The notes beneath the pieces were generated by a model, which was given only the letters and a program-made list of their open reading frames with translations, made no database searches and had not been told where the DNA came from. 64,000 nt of DNA from Actinomycetota bacterium (GTDB taxonomy: Bacteria; Actinomycetota; Actinomycetes; Nanopelagicales; Nanopelagicaceae), in contig CANHRM010000002.1 of NCBI GenBank assembly GCA_947463725.1, positions 44,421-108,420 on the forward strand, given 5' to 3'. Position 1 is the first letter of the stretch, and every line of letters begins with the position of its first letter. Below, in pieces: positions 8,201-17,193 of this stretch. Both the position numbers and the translations under genes were made by a program.

Positions 8201-9391
8201 ATGAGCAGCGATGCGCAACACACTGGGCTAATCCTTTTAACTGGTACGGACGCCCCTGGCATCACGCAAGCCCTATTTGCCGCCTTAGAACCTTTTGCCA
8301 TCACCGTGTTAGATATCGAACAGGTTGTAATAAGTGATCGCTTGATCCTGACAGTTTTGATTGGTTTAAGCCCGGCACATAGCAAGGCCATCGAAGCTGA
8401 CTTAGATGAGTGTGCAATCAAATTAGGCGTAGATATTGCGACCCTGTTTTCAGATTCTGCAACTAGTTCAATTCAGGCCAAACAAGGGCTACTACATGTC
8501 GTCGCTCTTTCACAAAAATTGCAACCAAGTGCGATTGCTCAGATTGCCACAGCGATAACAACGCAAGGTGGAAACATTGAAAGAATATTTCGTACTGCTT
8601 CATATCCGGTTACTGCAGTTGAATTTCAAGTATCAGCCGCCAGTGTGGAGCAATTACGCGCATCTCTTGCCTTAGTGGCTCGTGAAGTTGGAATCGATAT
8701 CGCAGTCTCCCCCGGCGGTTTAGCGAGGTTAGCCAAGAAATTAGTTGTCATGGATGTCGATTCAACTCTTATCCAACAGGAAGTAATCGAGTTGCTGGCC
8801 GCCAAAGTTGGTGTTGAGAAAGAGGTCATCGAAATAACCAATGCCGCAATGGCTGGCGAATTGGATTTTGAAGCTTCTTTGCGCGCACGTGTCGCGTTAT
8901 TGGCTGGTGCTTCTGAAGAAATTCTAGACGAAGTGCGTAACGAGATTAAGTTGACACCTGGGGCTCGAACGTTGGTTAAAACCTTGCAGAAGTTAGGCCA
9001 CGAAGTAGCTGTTGTTTCAGGTGGTTTTACTTGCGTGATCGAGCCCTTGTTAGCCGATTTAGGAATCACTAACTACCGCGCAAATAACCTCGAGATCGTC
9101 GCCGGAAAGTTAACCGGACAAGTACTTGAACCAATCATCGATCGGGCCGCTAAAGCGCAAGCACTGCGTGATTTTGCAGTTAAAACTGGCGTAACTCTTG
9201 AGCAAACAATTGCGATTGGCGACGGTGCTAACGATCTCGACATGATTGCAGCCGCCGGACTTGGAATTGCATTTAACGCAAAACCTGCAGTTCGAGCAGC
9301 AGCTGACAGTTCATTAACTGCGCCTTACTTGGATTCAGTCCTCTATTTGCTTGGCATCACTCGCGAAGATGTAGAAGCGGCAAATATTTAA
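8201..9391 (+). CDS. serB: Phosphoserine phosphatase with N-terminal ACT domains
   Basis: Last step of serine synthesis: hydrolysis of O-phosphoserine. Length 396 aa, like the actinobacterial SerB2 type. Residues about 5-80 and 97-168 are two ACT-like ligand-binding domains that probably sense serine. The HAD phosphatase domain starts at about 180 with DVDST (nucleophile Asp185, general acid Asp187), followed by VVSGGFT (motif II) and GDGANDLDM (motif III). The gene is divergent from the ABC ATPase and converges with hisG, with a single base between the two stop codons. Confidence 0.95.
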   Translation: MSSDAQHTGLILLTGTDAPGITQALFAALEPFAITVLDIEQVVISDRLILTVLIGLSPAHSKAIEADLDECAIKLGVDIATLFSDSATSSIQAKQGLLHVVALSQKLQPSAIAQIATAITTQGGNIERIFRTASYPVTAVEFQVSAASVEQLRASLALVAREVGIDIAVSPGGLARLAKKLVVMDVDSTLIQQEVIELLAAKVGVEKEVIEITNAAMAGELDFEASLRARVALLAGASEEILDEVRNEIKLTPGARTLVKTLQKLGHEVAVVSGGFTCVIEPLLADLGITNYRANNLEIVAGKLTGQVLEPIIDRAAKAQALRDFAVKTGVTLEQTIAIGDGANDLDMIAAAGLGIAFNAKPAVRAAADSSLTAPYLDSVLYLLGITREDVEAANI

Positions 9392-9392
9392 G

Positions 9393-10232
9393 TTACAAGC
9401 GACAAGCGTGAATATCAGTTACCAAAATACCTCGAGCACCAATAGTCCAAAGATCATCCATCACGGCGTTAGTGTCCTGACGCGGCACCATTGCTCGGAC
9501 CGCAACCCAGTCAGCTTTTTGTAGTGGAGATATTGTAGGCGACTCCAAACCAGGAGTTAATTCACAAGCCCGATCAAGAGCGGTTTTGGGAATATCGTAA
9601 TCAAGCAGCACATATTGTCTAGCCGTAACGACACCTTGCAGACGTCGAATAAGGATTTCTAAACCATCAGCCTGGCTGGCATTTTTAATCAAAACAGCTT
9701 CACTATTTAGAATTGGTTCACCGAAAATCTTTAGGCCTGCTTGTCTAAGAGTATTTCCGGTGCTGACTACATCGGCAATTACATCAGCAACTCCTAGTCT
9801 GACACTGCTTTCGACTGCGCCATCTAGGCGAACAACGTCGGCTGAGATCTTCAAATCTTTCAAGTGATTCGCTACTAAGCCGGGGTAAGCAGTTGCGATT
9901 CGTTTCCCAGCTAGATCACTAATCTTCCATTCGCGATCAGCGCTACCGGCAAATCTAAAAGTCGAACCACCAAAACCTAAACCTAGAATTTCTTTTGCTG
10001 GCGCGCCAGAATCAATAAGTAAATCACGTCCGGTGATGCCAGCTTCCAATTCACCAGAACCAACATAAATCGCAATATCGCGTGGACGCAAATAATAAAA
10101 CTCAACTCCATTTTCAGGATCAAGTAGAACTAAATCACGAGCATCAACCCGCTGGCGATAGCCCGCCTCTTTGAGAATTGCGATTGATGAGTCAGCAAGG
10201 GAACCCTTATTTGGTACGGCTATTCGAATCAT
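9393..10232 (-). CDS. hisG: ATP phosphoribosyltransferase, long form
   Basis: First enzyme of histidine synthesis, joining ATP and PRPP. Length 279 aa indicates the hexameric long form (HisG_L) with a C-terminal ACT-like regulatory domain (about residues 210-279) that binds histidine, so feedback control is expected. Visible: IAVPNKGSL at the N-terminus, the GITGRDLL stretch, and the PRPP-loop region [10 protein letters not shown] at about 158-167. SD-like AGGAG lies about 6 bases before the ATG. It follows hisE by 9 bases; the rest of the his genes are not in this window. Confidence 0.94.
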   Translation of the reverse strand: MIRIAVPNKGSLADSSIAILKEAGYRQRVDARDLVLLDPENGVEFYYLRPRDIAIYVGSGELEAGITGRDLLIDSGAPAKEILGLGFGGSTFRFAGSADREWKISDLAGKRIATAYPGLVANHLKDLKISADVVRLDGAVESSVRLGVADVIADVVSTGNTLRQAGLKIFGEPILNSEAVLIKNASQADGLEILIRRLQGVVTARQYVLLDYDIPKTALDRACELTPGLESPTISPLQKADWVAVRAMVPRQDTNAVMDDLWTIGARGILVTDIHACRL

Positions 10233-10241
10233 TCTTTACTC

Positions 10242-10505
10242 CTACAAGTATCGATATACATCGGCGAGTGAAATATTGCGAGCGATCATTAGTACCTGCA
10301 GGTGATACATCAGTTGGCTAATCTCCTCAGCAAGTGCCTCGTCACCTTCATGTTCGGCCGCTAACCAAACTTCGCCAGCTTCCTCTAGAACCTTCTTGCC
10401 GATTGAATGAACCCCAGCATTGACGGCGTTTACCGTGGCCGAGTCGCCTGTCTGGGATGCGACTTTTTCAGAGAGCTCAGAGAAAAGCGATTCAAATGAC
10501 TTCAT
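10242..10505 (-). CDS. hisE: Phosphoribosyl-ATP pyrophosphatase
   Basis: Second step of histidine synthesis: hydrolyses phosphoribosyl-ATP to phosphoribosyl-AMP. Compact 87-aa MazG-like helical protein with [14 protein letters not shown] (metal-binding glutamates) and [12 protein letters not shown], the typical EExxE...ExxD-like pattern. It is a stand-alone HisE, as in Actinobacteria, rather than the HisIE fusion. TAAACT ends exactly 6 bases before the ATG, suggesting hisEG have their own leaderless promoter although rpe lies only 52 bases upstream on the same strand. Confidence 0.93.
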   Translation of the reverse strand: MKSFESLFSELSEKVASQTGDSATVNAVNAGVHSIGKKVLEEAGEVWLAAEHEGDEALAEEISQLMYHLQVLMIARNISLADVYRYL

Positions 10506-10511
10506 GGGATC

Positions 10512-10517
10512 AGTTTA
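10512..10517 (-). promoter_or_regulatory. Candidate -10 (TAAACT) for hisE-hisG
   Basis: TAAACT ends 6 bases before ATG 10505 in the 52-base rpe-hisE gap; no Shine-Dalgarno is present. Confidence 0.4.
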
Positions 10518-10557
10518 CTTCAACGTCAAAGATCATGAACCACTATTAAGTTCGAGA

Positions 10558-11223
10558 TTAGCTAATTGCCAACTGCGCTTTTTCCCGCAGAATAGTGACC
10601 ATTTGCGCTGGGTCTTCGCTATTAAACACGGCACTGCCAGCTACAAAAGTATCGGCGCCTGCGAGTGCAGCTGACTCGATCGTCTCGAGTGAGATGCCAC
10701 CATCGACCTGAAGCCAGATTGCCTTTGCCCCAATTTCCTTTCGAGCGTGGGCGATCTTTGGTAATTGATTTGTCATAAATTTTTGACCGCCAAAGCCCGG
10801 TTCAACTGTCATGATCAGCAACATGTCTAGGTCATCAAAGAATTCAAGATACGGATCTAACAAAGTATTTGGCTTAAGGGCTAGAGATGCTCGAGCGCCA
10901 TTGCTACGAATCGCCTTTAACGTACTTCGAATATTCGCTGTGGCTTCAGCATGGATGGTCACACTGGCACAACCAACCTCGGCATACTTCGGTGCAATCA
11001 AATCGACGTTAGCAACCATAAGGTGAGCATCGACTGGCAATTGACTAACTGAGATGATCTCGGAAGCCTGTGCAAAATCAAAGGTGAAGTTAGGAACAAA
11101 AATATCATCCATCACATCGAGATGTACTAGATCAGAAGTAGCTGAAACCCGTTCTATTTCTGAGCCCAGATTAGAAAAATCGGCGTTCAGAATGCTTGGT
11201 GTGATCCGAATCTGATGAGCCAT
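10558..11223 (-). CDS. rpe: Ribulose-phosphate 3-epimerase
   Basis: Interconverts ribulose 5-phosphate and xylulose 5-phosphate in the pentose phosphate pathway. TIM-barrel protein of 221 aa with SILNADFSNL (start of the barrel), HLDVMDDIFVPN, DAHLMV, MTVEPGFGGQ and QVDGGI, which carry the metal ligands (His, Asp) and phosphate loop of the family. It follows rsmB by 9 bases, the usual actinobacterial neighbour. A TAGGCT hexamer spanning the rsmB stop lies exactly 6 bases before the ATG. Confidence 0.95.
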   Translation of the reverse strand: MAHQIRITPSILNADFSNLGSEIERVSATSDLVHLDVMDDIFVPNFTFDFAQASEIISVSQLPVDAHLMVANVDLIAPKYAEVGCASVTIHAEATANIRSTLKAIRSNGARASLALKPNTLLDPYLEFFDDLDMLLIMTVEPGFGGQKFMTNQLPKIAHARKEIGAKAIWLQVDGGISLETIESAALAGADTFVAGSAVFNSEDPAQMVTILREKAQLAIS

Positions 11224-11229
11224 AGTTAA

Positions 11230-11235
11230 AGCCTA
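11230..11235 (-). promoter_or_regulatory. Candidate -10 (TAGGCT) for rpe
   Basis: TAGGCT overlaps the stop codon of rsmB and ends 6 bases before ATG 11223. The same hexamer and spacing occur at ruvC, thrS and the gene at 58896. Confidence 0.35.
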
Positions 11236-12588
11236 ACTCGACTTCTGGAAGATAGTCATGAACATAGCATCGGTGTTATGCATTTGAGGCCAAAGTAAGA
11301 GTGAACCATCATCGTTGGCGCTAACTAATCCAGCTGGATAATGCGGACGAAGATCCACCTTTTGAAGTTCAGGATGCTTCTTGAGAATTGCCGATACTTG
11401 AAATTTTGTCTCTGCTAAATGTGGTGAACAAGTAACGTAGGCAAAAAAACCACCCGGATTTAGCACCGAAATCGCGGCGTCACTTAATTCAATTTGTAAA
11501 TCAGTCAGAGTTCTTAAGTCTGCAAGTGTGCGTCGCCAACGAACTTCGGGACGACGTCTAAGTGCACCTAACCCAGTACAAGGTACGTCGGCCAATATTG
11601 CATCAAACGTGCGAGCTATTTTTGCTATCTCACGACCATCGCTAACAATTACTTGTCCAAACTCAACGACTTGAGCGACCAAATTTGCCCGCGGCTGAGA
11701 AATTTCAATTGCGGTAAAAGTATGATCTCCCTGAGCCGCAATGCTCGAGATCAGTGCCGCTTTGCCACCAGGCCCAGCGCAAAGGTCTAACCAGTCGTGT
11801 ACATCCTTGCTAACTGCTGCGAATATTTCAGCAACTAACTGGGAGCCTTCATCTTGCACTCCAGCTCGTCGATCTCTAATTGCGGTAATTGCTCCAGGTG
11901 AACCAGACATTCGTACACCGTAAGGAGAAAATTGGGTTGGCACTCCCCCAAGTTCAATCAATTCTGCTTGAGTAGATCGACCAGGCCAAGAAACCAGAGT
12001 TGGTTGAGCCGGAATATTATTAGCAATCAAAGCTGCGGTTACCTTAGCTTCAGTCTTTAGTAAATCAAAGTATGCCGAGACAATCCATTGCGGATGTGAA
12101 TATTGAATCGAAAGCCGTTCAATTGGATCTTTGATTTCGGCCAGCGGCGCCAACCAGTCTTCTAACGACTTTTTCAAAACAGCTCGCAGTAGCGCGTTCA
12201 AAAAAGAGCCTTGCGCTTCGCCGAGTCGCTTGCGTGCAATATCCACCGACGCCGAAACTGCTGCATGATCTGGTACGCGCATTTCATGTATCTGCTGTAA
12301 CGCCATACGTCCGACATCAATAACTCCTGGATCTACTTGATCCCAGGACCGGTTTGAAACTTGTGCCAATATCCAATCGTGGCGACCTTGCATACGCAGT
12401 GTTCCATAAAGTAACTCTGTCGCAAATGCCTTATCTCGATCATCAAACTTGCTAGCAGTTAGGGCTTGAGGCAAAAGCAAATTTGAGTAGCCATCGCTGC
12501 GGTTAACTTCAGTCAATAAATCGAAAACTAGAAGTCTGACTGCATCTGGGTTGGCGCGCTTATAGGTGCGCGGAACCGGGTTATTCAA
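11233..12588 (-). CDS. rsmB: 16S rRNA (cytosine-C5) methyltransferase RsmB
   Basis: Methylates C967 (E. coli numbering) of 16S rRNA using SAM. The N-terminal third is the NusB-like RNA-binding domain (DRDKAFATELLYGTLR, then a helix with SFLNALLRAVLK). The C-terminal part is the Rossmann methyltransferase with DLCAGPGGKAALI (SAM site), DVPCTGLG with the catalytic TC-type Cys, and YVTCSPHLAETK with the second Cys. Start is uncertain: TTG 12588 (GGGGA five bases upstream, 8-base overlap with fmt, about 451 aa) or ATG 12618; the open frame extends to 12717 inside fmt. It is part of the def-fmt-rsmB-rpe run. Confidence 0.92.
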   Translation of the reverse strand: MNNPVPRTYKRANPDAVRLLVFDLLTEVNRSDGYSNLLLPQALTASKFDDRDKAFATELLYGTLRMQGRHDWILAQVSNRSWDQVDPGVIDVGRMALQQIHEMRVPDHAAVSASVDIARKRLGEAQGSFLNALLRAVLKKSLEDWLAPLAEIKDPIERLSIQYSHPQWIVSAYFDLLKTEAKVTAALIANNIPAQPTLVSWPGRSTQAELIELGGVPTQFSPYGVRMSGSPGAITAIRDRRAGVQDEGSQLVAEIFAAVSKDVHDWLDLCAGPGGKAALISSIAAQGDHTFTAIEISQPRANLVAQVVEFGQVIVSDGREIAKIARTFDAILADVPCTGLGALRRRPEVRWRRTLADLRTLTDLQIELSDAAISVLNPGGFFAYVTCSPHLAETKFQVSAILKKHPELQKVDLRPHYPAGLVSANDDGSLLLWPQMHNTDAMFMTIFQKSS

Positions 12589-13486
12589 TGGTTTCCCCGT
12601 CGACAAAACGAGCGCCATTGGCCCATGCCACAGCTGACATTGACCTCTTTCCTGCCGGAGTGACTTCGAGTAGCTCAATAGCATTTGTCGAAGTTCCAAC
12701 CAAGACGCTACCGTCAATTAGTGAAATGCGCCCGGTCGGTAGCGAATGCTCGTAAACTCGAGCTTTAGTTATTCTCAGCACTTCGCCTCGGAATTTCGCT
12801 GTTGCACCAGGATTAGGCGCGAAACCCAATATCTTATTAACGATTTCTTTGGCGTTAGTAGACCAATCAATCTGTGCCTCAGTTTTTGAAAGTTTTGCAG
12901 CACTAGTAGCTAACGAATGATCTTGCGGAACTGGAGTAACCCCATTAGCGATTGCCTTCAAAGTTTCATCAATTGCATTTGGGCCCAATAGCGATAACTC
13001 ATTAAGTAGTTCCCCAGCCGTAGCACCTGCTTTAATCGGATAGGTATTCTGGAAATAGATCGGACCAGTGTCCATTCCGGCTTCGAGTTGGAAAACAGAA
13101 ATACCTGTTTCGGTTAGGCCGTCGATGATCGCTCTCTGAACCGGTGCAGCACCTCGCAACTTTGGTAGAAGTGAAAAATGTAGATTTATAAATCCAAATT
13201 TGGGTTGAACAAGTATGTGTTCGGGCAACAAAACACCGTAACCAATAGTGAGAACTAAATCATAAGTCTTTAGTCGATCATCAAAATCTGCTGCCTTGTT
13301 TGGGCAGTAAATTTCAATTCCTTTAGCAGTTGCCCAATTTGAAACGGCTGTCGGTGTTAGTTCGCGACCTCTACCTACTTGACTGTCTGGGCGCGAAATA
13401 ATCAACACCAAATCGTGCTCGGAAGTAAGTAGATACTCCAGAGTTGGAATAGCAACTTCAGGCGACGCGGCAACCGCAATCTTCAC
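12581..13486 (-). CDS. fmt: Methionyl-tRNA formyltransferase
   Basis: Formylates initiator Met-tRNA with 10-formyl-THF. Length 301 aa. The N-terminal Rossmann-like formyltransferase domain has the hallmark NLHFSLLPKLRGAAP (catalytic Asn/His), followed by GMDTGPI with the catalytic Asp; the C-terminal OB-like domain binds tRNA. Start is GTG 13486, sharing one base with the def stop (TAGTG), so the deformylase and formyltransferase are translationally coupled, as in most bacteria. Confidence 0.96.
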   Translation of the reverse strand: MKIAVAASPEVAIPTLEYLLTSEHDLVLIISRPDSQVGRGRELTPTAVSNWATAKGIEIYCPNKAADFDDRLKTYDLVLTIGYGVLLPEHILVQPKFGFINLHFSLLPKLRGAAPVQRAIIDGLTETGISVFQLEAGMDTGPIYFQNTYPIKAGATAGELLNELSLLGPNAIDETLKAIANGVTPVPQDHSLATSAAKLSKTEAQIDWSTNAKEIVNKILGFAPNPGATAKFRGEVLRITKARVYEHSLPTGRISLIDGSVLVGTSTNAIELLEVTPAGKRSMSAVAWANGARFVDGETIE

Positions 13487-14046
13487 TAGTTTCCTAAACC
13501 ATTTGTGAAGTGCGGCGAAACCTTAATAACCGGCAAAGTTCCGTTGGCAATTGCGGATCCAAACCATTCTGATTTGCGAATCTCTTTCATAGCAAGCTTG
13601 CGATCAGCTGTTGTGAGTCGGTCAATAAAAACTATGCCATCTAAATGATCAGTCTCGTGCTGTATCGCTCGTGCCAGCAGCTCGCTACCTTCGACTTTAA
13701 TTGGATCGCCATACATATTAAAACCTTTCGCTACAACACGCATAGCACGAGGTGTTGGGTAACGTAGATCAGGAAAACTCAAACAACCTTCTTCACCATC
13801 TTGCAGCTCCTCGCTTAGGTCTAGGGTTGGATTAATCAAATGACCTAGCTCGTCGTCAACATCCCAGACGAAAACCCGAAGAGATACTCCGATTTGTGGC
13901 GCAGCTAAACCAGCTCCCGGCGCTTCAAGCATTGTCTCGGTCAGATCGGCAACCAAATTGCGCAGTTCCTTATCAAAGTCGACAACAGTTGCTGCAGGGG
14001 TAACCAGCACTGGGTCTCCGAAGAGACGGATTGGTTGAATCGACAT
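13486..14046 (-). CDS. def: Peptide deformylase
   Basis: Removes the N-formyl group from nascent proteins. Length 186 aa. All three family motifs are present: GAGLAAPQIG (motif 1), EGCLSFP (motif 2, metal Cys) and QHETDHLDG (motif 3, HExxH metal site). It is followed directly by fmt and preceded 27 bases upstream by priA. A TAGGAT hexamer 7 bases before the ATG may be a -10 element, but priA read-through is equally possible. Confidence 0.96.
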   Translation of the reverse strand: MSIQPIRLFGDPVLVTPAATVVDFDKELRNLVADLTETMLEAPGAGLAAPQIGVSLRVFVWDVDDELGHLINPTLDLSEELQDGEEGCLSFPDLRYPTPRAMRVVAKGFNMYGDPIKVEGSELLARAIQHETDHLDGIVFIDRLTTADRKLAMKEIRKSEWFGSAIANGTLPVIKVSPHFTNGLGN

Positions 14047-14053
14047 AGGAGCA

Positions 14054-14059
14054 ATCCTA
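14054..14059 (-). promoter_or_regulatory. Candidate -10 (TAGGAT) for def
   Basis: TAGGAT ends 7 bases before ATG 14046 in the short priA-def gap. Confidence 0.3.
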
Positions 14060-14073
14060 TCAAGAGCTAGGAG

Positions 14074-15951
14074 TTAATCGAGTGAGTAAGGATTAACTCG
14101 ATAAGCCAGCAGCGATTTCTTGGAGATGGCTCGCCGTTTATTGATCTCGCGTAACAAGGAAACTAGTTCTAACTGTTCAGCCGGATCAACTAGGAGTGTG
14201 ATCTTTGCACCGTCACTGGGACTCGAGATAGGACCATAAACGCGGAGAGATTTTGGAGCACGGCTTTCATTCTTTGCGCTATCTAACGCACTCTTAAGCC
14301 GTGATAGTTCGGCTAAATCCCCCATAACTAGAACTGCACTTGAAAACGGTGGTAGTTCTAGCAAAATTCGCTGCTCTATCTCACGTTTCGTTATTGTCGC
14401 TGGATTCCAAGTAGATAGCGCACTAGTAATAGGAGTTCCATCATCGAAGACCAAGGCGATAGCGCCAGATTGACTAACTAAGGCGCTCGCTGCGAAGAAA
14501 TTTGAATATGCTCGCTCTACGCCATTTGACGCACTAGAACTTAAGAATCGATCAACTTGCAGAATAATTACTGCGGAATAACCACCATCGGCTATCGGTT
14601 CAACACCCGGCGTGGAAATCACTAACGCCGGATCACTGCTCACAGAATCACGTGGATCATTGACTGTGGATTGAATTACTGACTGATTTGGAAATGATCT
14701 GCCAATTTCTTCGGCAAATCTTTCGATTCCACGACTAGCTAAGAAAACTCTATTTTCGCCGCACCATCCGCACTTCCAGTTCTGATAAGTCTTGCTACAT
14801 ATAACACAGATCGGAGCGCTCTTGGCACTGATTTTACTAAGCTTTCCACCACATTCACACATTGCAACATTGCGACACTTAGAACAACTAATCGCTGTCG
14901 CATAACCCTTGGCTGGCACTAGGAAAAGAACTGGCCCGGTCAAAATTGATTTACGTATTTGCTGATAAATTTTGGTCGGAATCAATTCGCCGTTACTACT
15001 TGATTGGGCTGTGACCGACATCTTTACTCGTTCGGCCTGATAGCCAATCTCCTTTGCCTCAATATCTATGCCTACGTCCAGGCTCGGCACATAACCAGTT
15101 AGATGGAAATTGAGATGAGAAAGTTTTGCACGTATCCAAGCGACTTCGCGAGCATTCCAGTACGGTGCTCGACGCTCATAATAATGTTCACTATTTTCTT
15201 GATGTAAGTAAATTTCAGTCAGATTCGGGATCGGGGCAAATATGGCGCCTCGCATGCCGATTATTATGTTCGCATTTCCTAACGAAACTTCGAGGAAGTT
15301 TCGATAACGATCAGCACGTGGCAAGTTCGAATCCAGAGACTTATAGGCAATTCCAGCTGCATTTAGACCATCAGACAAGCGACATAGATCTCGTGCGGTC
15401 GGAACAATAACTAATTTAGTACCATTTACTTTGCTTGCCATTACGAGCGAAACTAGCACCGAAACTGGATCTGATTTTGGTGGTAATAAATGAAAAAGAG
15501 CGATTGACTTCGACACATTGGCAACTGGTTTAACTGATGACGTTAGGCCTTTCTCCGAACTTGCAACTCGTGGCGGGATAGCGCTACGAATCACGTCGTA
15601 TGGCGAACCACCCCAAAAATTTGAAGTAAGCGAAATCAATTCAAGCGTTTCGTTACTGGCGACTGGGAACTCCCCCAGTAATTTGTAGATTGACTTTAAT
15701 TCCCTTGACTCTGAAGACAATGATGTGCGGGCAATAACGATTCCTTCAAGATGTTTATCTTTAAATGGAACTTGAACCCGTGATCCGATTTGAATTTGAG
15801 TGCTGAGTTTCTCGGGTATTAGGTATGAAAATGGCTCGGCTAAAGTTGAGATTCCCGAATCTACCCAAACTGATGCAACAGGTAAGTGATTAGCCGCTGG
15901 TCCCGATGGTTGCGGAGCACGTTGAATCTTGAGTTTTAACGGGCGCAGCAT
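14074..15951 (-). CDS. priA: PriA-like replication restart protein without helicase motifs
   Basis: Primosomal protein N' homologue of 625 aa. The N-terminal DNA-binding domain (about 20-90) is intact. The helicase core is degenerate: where PriA has a GxGKT Walker A there is HLLPPKSDP (about 154-162), and the DEEH box is replaced by YLHQENSEHYY (248-258). The double zinc site is retained (Cys356, 359, 365, 367, 382, 385, 394, 397). This helicase-dead form is known to be general in Actinobacteria, so it should load the replisome as a scaffold rather than unwind DNA. TAGACT lies 6 bases before the ATG. Confidence 0.9.
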   Translation of the reverse strand: MLRPLKLKIQRAPQPSGPAANHLPVASVWVDSGISTLAEPFSYLIPEKLSTQIQIGSRVQVPFKDKHLEGIVIARTSLSSESRELKSIYKLLGEFPVASNETLELISLTSNFWGGSPYDVIRSAIPPRVASSEKGLTSSVKPVANVSKSIALFHLLPPKSDPVSVLVSLVMASKVNGTKLVIVPTARDLCRLSDGLNAAGIAYKSLDSNLPRADRYRNFLEVSLGNANIIIGMRGAIFAPIPNLTEIYLHQENSEHYYERRAPYWNAREVAWIRAKLSHLNFHLTGYVPSLDVGIDIEAKEIGYQAERVKMSVTAQSSSNGELIPTKIYQQIRKSILTGPVLFLVPAKGYATAISCSKCRNVAMCECGGKLSKISAKSAPICVICSKTYQNWKCGWCGENRVFLASRGIERFAEEIGRSFPNQSVIQSTVNDPRDSVSSDPALVISTPGVEPIADGGYSAVIILQVDRFLSSSASNGVERAYSNFFAASALVSQSGAIALVFDDGTPITSALSTWNPATITKREIEQRILLELPPFSSAVLVMGDLAELSRLKSALDSAKNESRAPKSLRVYGPISSPSDGAKITLLVDPAEQLELVSLLREINKRRAISKKSLLAYRVNPYSLD

Positions 15952-15957
15952 GATCGC

Positions 15958-15963
15958 AGTCTA
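15958..15963 (-). promoter_or_regulatory. Candidate -10 (TAGACT) for priA
   Basis: TAGACT ends exactly 6 bases before ATG 15951, in the 47-base metK-priA gap. Confidence 0.4.
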
Positions 15964-15998
15964 CGAGATGAACTTTGCGCCGTACGCAGAGAGGTCGT

Positions 15999-17189
15999 TT
16001 ACTTGATTGCGGCTTGAAGAGCAGCAGCGCGATCGGTCTTTTCCCAAGTGAATTCGGCTAGCTCGCGACCGAAATGTCCGTAGGCGCTGGTCAGGGAATA
16101 AATCGGACGCAAAAGATCAAGATCGCGAATGATCGCAGCTGGACGAAGATCAAATACTGACAAAACAGCATCTTGAATTTTCGAAACTGGCACTTTCTCG
16201 GTTCCAAATGTTTCAATAAAAAGACCAACCGGTTGGGCTTTACCAATTGCATATGCAACTTGAACTTCACATCTTGAGGCGAGACCCGACGCGACGATAT
16301 TTTTAGCAACCCATCGCATGGCGTAGGCAGCAGATCGGTCAACTTTCGAGGGATCCTTTCCGCTGAAAGCTCCGCCGCCATGACGAGCCATGCCACCGTA
16401 AGTATCAACGATGATCTTGCGACCGGTTAGGCCAGCATCACCCATCGGTCCACCGATTACGAAACGACCAGTTGGATTAATCAAAGTGCGTAGATCCGAT
16501 TTCGGTAAATCAATATCGGCTAGGACCGGATTAATCACTAGATCAATAATCTCTGGTGTTAACTTTTTAGCCACATCGACATCAGCGCTATGTTGAGAAG
16601 AAATAACAATTGTGTTCAATGCAATGGCCTTATCTCCATCATATTCAATCGTTACCTGAGTTTTTCCATCTGGGCGCAAATACGCCAACTCGCCCGATTT
16701 ACGAACTGCTGATAAGCGTTGCGCCAATTTGTGAGCCAAAGAAATCGGCAACGGCATAAGCTCTTTGGTGTCTTCGCAAGCGTAGCCAAACATCAAGCCT
16801 TGATCGCCGGCACCTTGTAGGTCCAGTGGATCAACTGAAGAATCTAATCTTTTCTCGTAAGCATCATCAACGCCTTGAGCGATGTCTTGTGACTGTTGTC
16901 CGATTGAAAGTGAAACACCGCAAGAATTTCCGTCAAAACCCTTATCTGATGAATCGTAACCAATCTCTAAAACCGTATCACGTACGATGCTCATGACATC
17001 GGCGTAACCATTCGTAGTTACTTCGCCAGCAACATGTACTTGACCAGTAGTGATTAGCGTTTCAACCGCAACGCGCGACTTAGAATCTTGACTCAGAAGC
17101 GAATCGAGAATTGCATCAGAGATTTGATCTGCGATCTTATCTGGATGACCTTCAGTGACAGATTCAGAAGTAAATAGGCGCTTTGACAT
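15999..17189 (-). CDS. metK: S-adenosylmethionine synthetase
   Basis: Makes SAM from methionine and ATP. Length 396 aa. Signatures: [13 protein letters not shown] near the start, [12 protein letters not shown] (about 125) and [16 protein letters not shown] (about 265-285), with the phosphate-binding and metal residues of the family. Four bases separate it from coaBC. No SAM riboswitch space exists upstream; a TAAATT hexamer overlapping the coaBC end lies 6 bases before the ATG and may be an internal promoter. Confidence 0.97.
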   Translation of the reverse strand: MSKRLFTSESVTEGHPDKIADQISDAILDSLLSQDSKSRVAVETLITTGQVHVAGEVTTNGYADVMSIVRDTVLEIGYDSSDKGFDGNSCGVSLSIGQQSQDIAQGVDDAYEKRLDSSVDPLDLQGAGDQGLMFGYACEDTKELMPLPISLAHKLAQRLSAVRKSGELAYLRPDGKTQVTIEYDGDKAIALNTIVISSQHSADVDVAKKLTPEIIDLVINPVLADIDLPKSDLRTLINPTGRFVIGGPMGDAGLTGRKIIVDTYGGMARHGGGAFSGKDPSKVDRSAAYAMRWVAKNIVASGLASRCEVQVAYAIGKAQPVGLFIETFGTEKVPVSKIQDAVLSVFDLRPAAIIRDLDLLRPIYSLTSAYGHFGRELAEFTWEKTDRAAALQAAIK

Positions 17190-17193
17190 TGGG

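Noticed and set aside
8161..8421. N-terminal extension of the ABC ATPase frame
   Set aside because: It runs across the divergent serB start and has no homology; ATG 8160 gives a normal ABC domain.
10420..10674. Plus-strand open frames opposite hisE and rpe
   Set aside because: They mirror real genes and show no homology, domain or ribosome site.
14074..15951. priA as a pseudogene because its helicase motifs are gone
   Set aside because: The frame is complete, the zinc cysteines are intact and the helicase-dead form is normal for Actinobacteria.
15952..17193. SAM riboswitch upstream of metK
   Set aside because: metK starts four bases after coaBC, leaving no room for an aptamer.
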